From contig NZ_JAGINT010000002.1 in assembly GCF_017876295.1 (NCBI RefSeq), positions 4,216,001 through 4,280,000 on the forward strand: a stretch of 64,000 nucleotides of DNA. The letters are read 5' to 3'. Every line of letters begins with the position of its first letter. Within the stretch, counting starts at the first letter, position 1. The translations under genes were made by a program, and so were the position numbers. This DNA is from Kribbella aluminosa (GTDB lineage Bacteria; Actinomycetota; Actinomycetes; Propionibacteriales; Kribbellaceae). The notes beneath the pieces are model-generated. The model worked only from the letters and a program-made list of their open reading frames with translations. It did not search any database and had not been told where the DNA came from. This document shows positions 24,920-31,912 of this stretch, piece after piece.

Positions 24920-25204
24920 ATGCCGAAAGCGTTCCCCGAGGAGTTCCGTCGTGACGTGGTCGCAGTCGCCCACAAGGGCGAGGCACCGATCACACAGATC
25001 GCGAAGGACTTCGGGATCTCCCAGTCGTGTCTGACGCGGTGGCTGAAACTGGCCGACATCGAAGACGGCAACCGCCCGGGCGCGACCCAGCAGGAGTCGG
25101 CCGAGCTGCGCGAACTGAAGAAACGAAACCGGCAGTTGGAGCAGGAGAACGAGATCCTGCGCCGGGCCGCGGCCTACTTCGCCCGTGACATCAACCCAAA
25201 ATGA
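24920..25204 (+). CDS. IS3-family transposase OrfA
   Basis: A 94-residue helix-turn-helix protein. FPEEFRRDVVAVAHKGEAPITQIAKDFGISQSCLTRWLK is the DNA-binding part that recognises the IS ends. It is followed by a leucine-zipper-like coiled coil (ELRELKKRNRQLEQENEILR). ATG 24920 has GGAAGG nine bases upstream; an earlier GTG at 24884 lies beside the inverted repeat. The stop TGA overlaps the OrfB ATG in CCAAAATGA. OrfB is made either by re-initiation there or by frameshifting on the A run. Confidence 0.92.
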   Translation: MPKAFPEEFRRDVVAVAHKGEAPITQIAKDFGISQSCLTRWLKLADIEDGNRPGATQQESAELRELKKRNRQLEQENEILRRAAAYFARDINPK

Positions 25205-26067
25205 CTTACCCGCTGGTCCTTGACCTTGCCGCCGACGGTATCGCTGTCGCGGTGACCTGCCGGGTGCTCGGCTTCAGCAGGCAAGCCTTCTGCAAATGGC
25301 GTGCAAACCCTGTCACACCACGAGACTACGACGATGCCCACCTGATCAACGCCGCTCGCGAGATCCACGGCGACGACCCCGGCTTCGGCTACCGGTTCAT
25401 CGCCGACGAACTCCCGGGCAAGGGCATCACCGCGAGCGAGAACCGGGTCGCCCGACTGTGCTCACAAGAACGGCTCTGGTCGATCCACTCCAAGAAACGC
25501 GGCCTGAACCGCAAAGCCGGTCCGCCCGTGCACGACGATCTCGTGCAGAAGGTGTTCACCGCGCCGGCGCCGAACCTGGTCTGGCTGACCGATATCACCG
25601 AGCATGCCACCGCCGAGGGCAAGCTCTATCTGTGCGCGATCAAGGACGTCTACTCCAACCGGATCGTCGGCTATTCCATCGACTCGCGCATGAAGGCGTC
25701 CCTGGCCGTCGCGGCCCTGCGTAACGCGGTCGCACTGCGAACGCCTGCAGCTGGGCTGATCGTTCACAGCGACCGCGGCAGCCAGTTCCGGTCCAAGAAG
25801 TACGTCCGGGTCCTCAAAGCCCACCAACTACGCGGCTCGATGGGCCGGGTCGGAGCCTGCGGCGACAACGCCGCCATGGAGTCCTTCTTCGCGCTGCTTC
25901 AGAAGAACGTCCTGGACCGGCAACGCTGGACCAGCCGGCACCAACTACGGCTGGCGATCGTCTCCTGGATCGAAACCAGCTACCACCGAAGGCGCCGACA
26001 ACGCCGCCTCGGCAGACTCACACCCATCGAGTTTGAGACAATTCAACCCGTCGCACTCGCGGCCTGA
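25201..26067 (+). CDS. IS3-family transposase OrfB (DDE integrase)
   Basis: A 288-residue rve integrase. After an HTH_21 region (DPGFGYRFIADELPGKGITASENRVARL) come the catalytic residues: D in WLTDITE, D in IVHSDRGSQF and E in NAAMESFFALLQ. The C-terminal YHRRRRQRRLGRLTPIEFE is typical of the family. All key residues and the full length are present. ATGA overlap with OrfA. Confidence 0.93.
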   Translation: MTYPLVLDLAADGIAVAVTCRVLGFSRQAFCKWRANPVTPRDYDDAHLINAAREIHGDDPGFGYRFIADELPGKGITASENRVARLCSQERLWSIHSKKRGLNRKAGPPVHDDLVQKVFTAPAPNLVWLTDITEHATAEGKLYLCAIKDVYSNRIVGYSIDSRMKASLAVAALRNAVALRTPAAGLIVHSDRGSQFRSKKYVRVLKAHQLRGSMGRVGACGDNAAMESFFALLQKNVLDRQRWTSRHQLRLAIVSWIETSYHRRRRQRRLGRLTPIEFETIQPVALAA

Positions 26068-26082
26068 ACCACCAAACCCCGC

Positions 26083-26108
26083 GAGTCAACTAAACCCGGG
26101 GCAGTCCC
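26083..26108 (-). repeat. IS right terminal inverted repeat
   Basis: GAGTCAAC...GCAGTCCC, complementary to the left end. It is followed by CAAC, matching the left-flank CAA. Confidence 0.9.
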
Positions 26109-26137
26109 CAACCCGAGGCAACCTGCCCAGCTCACTC

Positions 26138-26228
26138 GGGCCAACCCACCGGCCCAACCCACCGGCCCAACCCACCGGCCCAACCCACCGGCCCAACCCA
26201 CTGGGCCAACGCACTGGGCCAACCCACT
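26138..26228. repeat. 13-bp tandem array beside the IS
   Basis: Seven units of GGCCCAACCCACC (variants GGGCC, CACT) with exact 13-bp spacing. A single related unit is found left of the IS at 24830-24842. 13 bp is not a multiple of 3, so it is not coding. The rest of the 26109-26464 gap holds no feature I can define. Confidence 0.92.
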
Positions 26229-26464
26229 GGACCAAACCGGAGCTGCGCACCGAGTCAGCATGCCCATGCCTCGCACTCCTGCTTCCTGTCCCGTGGCCCC
26301 ACTGCCTATTCACGCACCAGTGACCGAATGGTTGCCTTAGGCAAGATCCACAGGGTTCATGCATCAGTTCGGGCTTGTGGATAACCTCAGATCCCAAATG
26401 TCCCTTGAAAACAAGGCGATTCCGGTTTTGAAAACTGTCGGAGGCCGCGGGTACCGTTGTGGGC

Positions 26465-29023
26465 ATGGATGTTCTCGACGGGCGATCGGTGGTGTCGCTG
26501 AGCGACGGCGAGGTGCTGCCTGCCCTCGACACGGTCGACGCCACGATCACCTATCTCGAAGAGGTCCGGCTACAGCTGATCGCCCGCGTCGAGGACACCG
26601 GCCAGGCCCAGGAACTCGGCGCCCGCGACGCCGTCGAACTGGTCTCCAAACGCCACCGCCGAGACCGCGCCGAAGTCTGGCGCGACGTCCGCCTGGCCAA
26701 AGCCCTCCCCAAATACAACGCGATAGCCACCGCACTCACCAACGGCATCCAACTCCCCACCAACCCCGACACCGACCTCGACACCGACCCCGATACCAAC
26801 ACCGACGCCAACACCGACGCCAACACCGACACGAACACCGACGCCGGCGAGGGCAATGGCGCCGGCGAGGGCAGCCGCACCGGCGAGGCTGACGGCACCG
26901 TCACCCCGGACACCGGGGACGCTGCGGGCACCGGGAACGACGCCCGGGCCGACGGGCCCGATGGCGTGCCGCCCGATGGCGTGCCGCCCGGTGGCGTGCC
27001 ACGTGGTGTGCGTGGTGTGCGTGGTGTAGGGGGTGTGCGGCTGTTGCGGACCGCGCAGGCGGCCGCGATCGTGTCCGAGCTCGAACGGGTCCGTCCCCGG
27101 GTACCGGTCAAGGACCTGGACGTCGTCGAGGAACAGTTCGTCGCCCTCGCAGCCCACCTGTCACCCGCAGAACTCCGCGCCGCCGCCCGAGACGTCTGCG
27201 ACCTGCTCGACTCCGACGGCCCCGAGCCCGAAGAACACAAAGCCGCCGCCCGCGAGTCACTGACACTGACCTCAGCCGACCGCGGCGTGAAGTTCAAAGG
27301 CTACCTGGCCAACGACAACGCCGAACTCCTCCGCGCCATCGTCCACGCCGGCGCCCGCCCCCACAAAACCATCGACGGCGAACCAGACCCACGCTCCCGC
27401 GACAAACGCCAAGCCGACGCCCTGTCCACCGCCCTAACCATCGCCGCCACCACCTGGGACACCAACACAGCAACCCCACCAGCCACTCCGCCGACCAGCA
27501 CACCGCCCACCCCACCGGGCAGCGCACCGCCCACCCCACCAACAACCCCACCGGCCAGCTCGCCGGCCGACGTACGGGCGAGCCTGCCGGGCAGCTCGCC
27601 CGCCGACCCAGCGGGCAACGCCCCGACCATCCCACCGGCCACCCGACCGGTCGGCGCACCGAGCAACTGGCCGGCCGACGTACCGACGAGCCTGCCGGGC
27701 AGCTCGGCGCCCGGCCCACGAGGCGCCGCCCCGGCCACCGGCCCGGCCACCGGCCCGGCTGCGGACGTCGCACCACGCGGGCAGACTCGTACGGCCGGAG
27801 GCTCCGGACGGGGTGCACCGGTACCGGGGTACGGGGCGAAGGCGAACATCACCGTCACCATCGACCTGCAGGACCTCAAAGCCGCCACCGCCGACACCAT
27901 CGGCCACACCGTCTACAGCAACGGCCTGTCCGCCGCCACCATCCGCCGCCTCGCCTGCGACGCGAACATCCTCCCGATCGTCCTCGGCTCGAACTCCGAA
28001 CCCCTCGACGTCGGCCGCTCCGAACGCCTCGTCACCAAACCCATCCGCCGCGCCCTGAACACCCGCGACCGCGGCTGCGTCGTCTGCGCCGCCCCGCCCA
28101 TCATGTGCGACGCACACCATCTGGCCTCCTGGATCGACGGCGGTCCGACAGCCCTGAACAATCTCGTGCTGCTCTGTCGCCGGCACCACACCGACCTGCA
28201 CAAAGGCCGCTGGACCATCACCATCACCCACGGCCAAGTCCACGTCGCCCGCCCCACCTGGGCCAACCCACCACCCCTCCACCAGCAACCACCCAGTCCA
28301 ACCAGACCAGCCCGTGCGGCCCGCGCAGCCGGTTCGCCCGGTTCGCCCGGTTCGCCCGGTTCACCCGGTTCACCCGGTTCACCCGGTCCAGCCGGTCCAG
28401 CCGGTCCAGCCGGTCGAGACGGTCGAGACGGCCAACCCGGCCCAGCCGGTCCAGCCGGTCCACCCAGTGCAGCTGGTGCAGCCGGTGCAGCCCAACCGCC
28501 CGGAACATCCGAAGTACCGGGTGCGAGTCCCGCACGGCCTGACGGCTCGACCCAGCAGCCTGCGCGTTCCGCGTCTCCGGCAGGTGATCCGCGGGGCGAG
28601 CGTCCTGCGGCGGATAGGTCTTCGCGAACCACGCACCCGAAGGCCGATCCATGGGGTGAACCGTTCGCAGCGGCAAGCCCACCACGAACGACAACCCCAG
28701 CAGACGCCGTGGGGAACGAACCAGCTCAACCAGGCGTGGCTCTCTCCCGGACGGCCACGCCCGGGACGGGTGCGTCTGGGACGGGTATGCCCGGGACAGG
28801 TATGCCCGGGACAGGTATGCCCGGGACGGGTACGTCCGGCACGGCCATGAGCGGGGCGGGTATGGCTGGGACGGATGCGTCCGGGACTGTTGTGGTGGGT
28901 GGGGCGGCGAGTCGCTGGCGTGCGGATGCCGCTACCTATGCCGAAGCTGCTCGATTCGCGGTCTGGGACGGAAGCCCGGCTGACGAGCCCGGCGTCGGAC
29001 CGCCGTTCTTCGTCATGACGTGA
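26465..29023 (+). CDS. DUF222/HNH (13E12-type) protein with large low-complexity expansions
   Basis: An 852-residue protein, about twice the usual length of the family. DUF222 parts are EVLPALDTVDATITYLEEVRLQLIARV and the central PVKDLDVVEEQFVALAAHLSPAELRAAARD. The HNH nuclease motif CVVCAAPP...CDAHHL...NNLVLLCRRHH lies at about residues 535-580. Four inserts expand it: a DTNTDAN-rich run (about 98-130), a Pro/Ser/Thr region (about 335-420), a collagen-like GSP/GPA run (about 620-660) and GTGMP pentapeptides (about 765-805). ATG 26465 is used rather than GTG 26459. Such proteins are multi-copy in actinobacteria; function is unclear. Confidence 0.85.
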   Translation: MDVLDGRSVVSLSDGEVLPALDTVDATITYLEEVRLQLIARVEDTGQAQELGARDAVELVSKRHRRDRAEVWRDVRLAKALPKYNAIATALTNGIQLPTNPDTDLDTDPDTNTDANTDANTDTNTDAGEGNGAGEGSRTGEADGTVTPDTGDAAGTGNDARADGPDGVPPDGVPPGGVPRGVRGVRGVGGVRLLRTAQAAAIVSELERVRPRVPVKDLDVVEEQFVALAAHLSPAELRAAARDVCDLLDSDGPEPEEHKAAARESLTLTSADRGVKFKGYLANDNAELLRAIVHAGARPHKTIDGEPDPRSRDKRQADALSTALTIAATTWDTNTATPPATPPTSTPPTPPGSAPPTPPTTPPASSPADVRASLPGSSPADPAGNAPTIPPATRPVGAPSNWPADVPTSLPGSSAPGPRGAAPATGPATGPAADVAPRGQTRTAGGSGRGAPVPGYGAKANITVTIDLQDLKAATADTIGHTVYSNGLSAATIRRLACDANILPIVLGSNSEPLDVGRSERLVTKPIRRALNTRDRGCVVCAAPPIMCDAHHLASWIDGGPTALNNLVLLCRRHHTDLHKGRWTITITHGQVHVARPTWANPPPLHQQPPSPTRPARAARAAGSPGSPGSPGSPGSPGSPGPAGPAGPAGRDGRDGQPGPAGPAGPPSAAGAAGAAQPPGTSEVPGASPARPDGSTQQPARSASPAGDPRGERPAADRSSRTTHPKADPWGEPFAAASPPRTTTPADAVGNEPAQPGVALSRTATPGTGASGTGMPGTGMPGTGMPGTGTSGTAMSGAGMAGTDASGTVVVGGAASRWRADAATYAEAARFAVWDGSPADEPGVGPPFFVMT
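28331..28429 (+). repeat. 9-bp repeat, collagen-like Gly-X-X coding
   Basis: Eleven consecutive 9-bp units: GGTTCGCCC x3, GGTTCACCC x3, GGTCCAGCC x3, GGTCGAGAC x2. They encode GSPGSP..., GPAGPA..., GRDGRD. Triplets of identical units suggest stepwise duplication. Confidence 0.92.
28761..28880 (+). repeat. 15-bp repeat coding Gly-Thr-Gly-Met-Pro
   Basis: Eight 15-bp units related to CCGGGACAGGTATGC, degrading toward the 3' end. They encode the pentapeptide GTGMP and variants near the C-terminus of the HNH protein. Confidence 0.88.
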
Positions 29024-29534
29024 CCGCGTACAGATCAGGGACCCAACAGCCGCGCTCGCGACGAGGAACGCGCCGCGCTCGAGCGCGCCGAAGAGGGCGC
29101 TGGCCAACGGGGAGGCAGTGGCGCCTAACGCCTCGCCAGGCCACGCCTCCATGTCGTCCGGGCACCCCAGGCACCCCAGGCACCCCAGGTATCCCGGGTA
29201 TCCCGGGTATCCGCTGGCTGCTGGCGCGCGCTGAATGCGGAGGTGGCTGGCCGCTGGCACGTGCTGGGCGCTGGCCGTGGGCGTCTGCTGTGTCGGCTGG
29301 CTATGGGTAGGTGCGGTGGTGCCGGGTGGTGTGTCGGCTGGTTATGGGTAGGTGCGGTGGTGCCGGGTGGTGTGTCGGCTGGTTATGGGCAGGTGCGGTG
29401 GTGCCGGGTGGTGTGTCCGTTGGTTATCGGTAGGTGTCGGGTGCCGGGCGGTCAGACAGGGTTACCGGCAACCGTGTACCTAGGCAGGTTTCGGCGCTCT
29501 GGTCGCCAGCCGGCACCCAGCCCTCCTTCAGTGA
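29024..29534. other. Repeat-rich non-coding interval
   Basis: No gene with family support is seen in this 511-bp gap. It holds six 9-bp units (GGCACCCCA/GGTATCCCG) at 29161-29214 and a 41-bp minisatellite at 29291-29454, described separately. Short open frames across it are only readings of the repeats. Confidence 0.7.
29291..29454. repeat. 41-bp minisatellite, four copies
   Basis: Units begin with TGTCGGCTGG (last one TGTCCGTTGG) at 29291, 29332, 29373 and 29414, exactly 41 bp apart. The first three are almost identical; the fourth is diverged. The period is not a multiple of 3. Confidence 0.93.
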
Positions 29535-30144
29535 CTACGCGAAGTCGATGCGCATGACCGTGCGGCGGAGGGTTGGGTGGGTTATCTGGTGGAAGCCGGC
29601 TTCTTCGAAGGCTTGGTGGGGGCCGACGTGGAGTTCGCCCCAGGTGATGGTTTTGCCGGGTTGGGTGAGCATGGGGTAGGCCTCCAGGGCGCGGGCGCCG
29701 CGGGTGCGGGCGTGGGGGATGGCGGCGCGGGCGAGGTGGTACGTGAGGCCACGGCTGCGGAAGTCTTTGCGGACGACCATGCAGGTGACGGCCCAGACGC
29801 TCTCGTCGTCCTTGTCCTCGGAGCGGTCCGTCCACGGCACCCGCGAGGTCCGCAGTTTCGGGTACGCCGTGCGTGGCTCGACCGCGGCCCACCCGGCCGG
29901 TTCGCCGTCGACGTACGCAATCAGGCCGCTCGTCGACGGGGCGTCCGGGGTGCCGCATGCGGTCTGGTCCTGCAGGCGGGTCATCCGCTCGTCCAGCGTC
30001 GAGTCCCGCCAGATCCACCCCGCGGATCTTGAACCGCTGGCATTGGCACTGCCCCGCGTCCGCCGTGCCGAACACGGCCTGCAGGTCGTCCCACGGAGCC
30101 TCGTTCGCCGGTACGGCGGTCACCTGCGACTCGTCGATCACCAT
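29535..30144 (-). pseudogene. GNAT acetyltransferase interrupted by a frameshift
   Basis: Two frames together give one GNAT protein. The first, from ATG 30144, reads DDLQAVFGTADAGQCQCQRFKIRG, then drifts off. The second, ending at 29535, resumes with WIWRDSTLDERMTRLQDQTACG and includes VDGEPAGWAAVEPRTAYPKL and the acetyl-CoA region CMVVRKDFRSRGLTYHLARAA. Joining them requires removing one base from the CCCC run at 30018-30021 (+ strand). The CQCQ start and WCAVEPRT-type core belong to one known GNAT subfamily. It may be a real pseudogene or a sequencing indel. Confidence 0.75.
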
Positions 30145-30213
30145 GTCCAGCACGCTAACCCCGGTTCCGGATGAGCATCTTCCGGAACCCGCGAAGAAGT
30201 TAGGTTGATCCGT

Positions 30214-30600
30214 ATGCATCGCAGCCGCGTGTCCACGTTCCTCATCGACACCCACAAGGACGATGTGGCCGCCGCCACCGCGTTCTGGTCGAAGGCCCTC
30301 GGCGTTCGTACGTCGTCGCCCGACGGCGAGCCGCAGTTCATAAGCCTGCACGACGCGGTCCCCGGCTACGTCACCGCGATCCAGTCCGTCGACGACGAGG
30401 CCCGGTACCACCTGGACATCGAGACCGACGACGTACCGGCCGAGGTCGCCCGGCTGACCGACCTCGGCGCGGTGGAGATCGCCAGCTGGCAGGGCTGCCA
30501 CACTCTCAAAGCGCCCGGCGGTCATCTGTTCTGCGTCATCCCGGTGCACAGCGACCCGGCGTACTTCGAGCAGCACGCGACCGTCTGGGGCGGCGAGTAA
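30214..30600 (+). CDS. VOC/glyoxalase-like protein
   Basis: A 128-residue vicinal-oxygen-chelate protein with two beta-alpha-beta-beta-beta halves. FLIDTHKDDVAAATAFWSKALG begins the first, RYHLDIETDDVPAEVARLTDLGAVEI the second, ending LKAPGGHLFCVIPV. The metal site is not fully conserved, so a binding rather than catalytic role is possible. ATG 30214 is chosen; a TTG lies 9 bp upstream. It is divergent from the frameshifted GNAT gene. Confidence 0.82.
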   Translation: MHRSRVSTFLIDTHKDDVAAATAFWSKALGVRTSSPDGEPQFISLHDAVPGYVTAIQSVDDEARYHLDIETDDVPAEVARLTDLGAVEIASWQGCHTLKAPGGHLFCVIPVHSDPAYFEQHATVWGGE

Positions 30601-30610
30601 GCCATCGAGC

Positions 30611-31912
30611 TCAGGCGACGTGGACGGTGGGAGGCTCGGCGAGGGTGAAGAGGCGGTCGAACACCGCGACTCGGTCGAACTGCAACGCGTGCGCCCGGGC
30701 GCGCCGCTCGGCCGACGCCCGTTGCTCGTAGGTCCAGTCGCACACGACTTCGTCGAGCACGGTCCGTAGCGCGGCCGGGTCACGTTGCGGCACCAGTTGG
30801 GCCGTGTCTCCGACCGCCTCGGGTACGCCGCCGGTCGCACAGGTGATGATCGGCCCGCCGCCGGCGAGGGCCTTCTCGACCAGCGCGATCCCGAACGTCT
30901 CGACGAACTCCGGCTGCTCGCGGGTCGGCAGCACGAACGCCGCGCTCCCGGCCATCAGCGCCGGCTTCTCCGCGTCTTCCACGTCGGTCAGCACCCGTAC
31001 CCGCTCGCCCAGGCCCGCTGCCGTGACCCTCGCCACCACCTCGTCCTCCTGCGGCCCGCGTCCGGCCAGGACCAGCTGCACCCGCTCGGCCGACCGCGAC
31101 CCGGCGTACGCGTCGATCAGGTCGTCGACCCCTTTAGCCGAGGCGATCCGTGACAGGAACAGCACGTACCCGTCCCGCGACAGGCCACGCCGGGCAAGAG
31201 TCTCGGCGATCCTGTCATCGGTGAGCGACACGTAGGACCAGGAGTCGACGGCCGGGTAGGAGATGGCGATCCGCTCGCGGCACTGCTGCGCGAACGTCGT
31301 GCCGTGCATGTCGTCGAGGGTCGCCGCGGAGGCCACGATCAGGTCCCGGGTGTACTGCGACACCGCCACGCAGTGGTCGGCCGCCAGGTAGACCGACAGG
31401 ATGTGCGCGGCCGCCCCGAACCGGCCGGTGGTCACGCACTCGCGCACCACGTTGGTGATGTCGGAGCCCACCGCCTCAGCCACCGTGACGACCCGCGCGG
31501 GCCCGATCCGGCGCGCCACCTCGACGGCATCCTGTACGGCGATCGCGTGCGGGCTCAGGTACAGCGACATCGCCACCGTCGGTACCCCGTCGCTGAACAG
31601 CTCGACCAGCCGCCCGGTCAGCCCGGACAGGTAGCGCCCGTCCGGAACCCGGTAGTCACCGACGGGATCGGGCCGCTCCACGGTGATGCCAGGGCTGTAC
31701 GGCAGCACGCGATCGACTGGTTTCAAGGGCAGCCCGGCCGCCTCCAGCGCATCCAGCGGCCAGGTCACGATCCGTACGTCGTCGAACCCGCGGGTGAGCG
31801 CCACCTCCGCGAGGCACCGTGCCTCACCGGAGTGCCCGCAGATCACCGGGTCGGCGCGGACAACGAGGACCAGGCGGCGGCTGGGCGCGAGCGTGTCGTC
31901 GGTGATGTTCAT
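30611..31912 (-). CDS. GT4-family glycosyltransferase
   Basis: A 433-residue GT-B enzyme. The C-terminal nucleotide-sugar domain has VLFLSRIASAKGVDDLIDAYAGS, VLAGRGPQEDEVV, and the E-x7-E motif in EFVETFGIALVEKALAGGGP. The N-terminal domain holds VVRADPVICGHSGEARCLAEVAL, the acceptor side. No signal peptide or membrane segment. The start overlaps the stop of the GH92 gene as ATGA, so glycan breakdown and sugar transfer are encoded together. Donor and acceptor unknown. Confidence 0.85.
   Translation of the reverse strand: MNITDDTLAPSRRLVLVVRADPVICGHSGEARCLAEVALTRGFDDVRIVTWPLDALEAAGLPLKPVDRVLPYSPGITVERPDPVGDYRVPDGRYLSGLTGRLVELFSDGVPTVAMSLYLSPHAIAVQDAVEVARRIGPARVVTVAEAVGSDITNVVRECVTTGRFGAAAHILSVYLAADHCVAVSQYTRDLIVASAATLDDMHGTTFAQQCRERIAISYPAVDSWSYVSLTDDRIAETLARRGLSRDGYVLFLSRIASAKGVDDLIDAYAGSRSAERVQLVLAGRGPQEDEVVARVTAAGLGERVRVLTDVEDAEKPALMAGSAAFVLPTREQPEFVETFGIALVEKALAGGGPIITCATGGVPEAVGDTAQLVPQRDPAALRTVLDEVVCDWTYEQRASAERRARAHALQFDRVAVFDRLFTLAEPPTVHVA

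Larger units (their letters stand above)
24851..26108 (+). mobile_element. Complete IS3-family insertion sequence
   Basis: A 1258-bp element with 26-bp terminal inverted repeats (24851-24876 and 26083-26108, 23 of 26 positions matching) and a CAA triplet on both outer sides (24848-24850 and 26109-26111), consistent with a 3-bp target duplication. It encodes intact OrfA and OrfB. The left flank contains a GAGCCAACCCACC unit and the right flank the 13-bp array of the same unit, so the IS landed in or beside that array. Both ORFs and both ends are intact, so it may still be active. Confidence 0.93.

Noticed and set aside
29020-29310. Short Arg/Pro-rich ORF after the HNH gene
   Set aside because: It consists mostly of translated 9-bp repeats and has no coding support.
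29161-29454. Possible CRISPR array
   Set aside because: The units are contiguous, with no unique spacers and no cas genes nearby, so these are tandem repeats.
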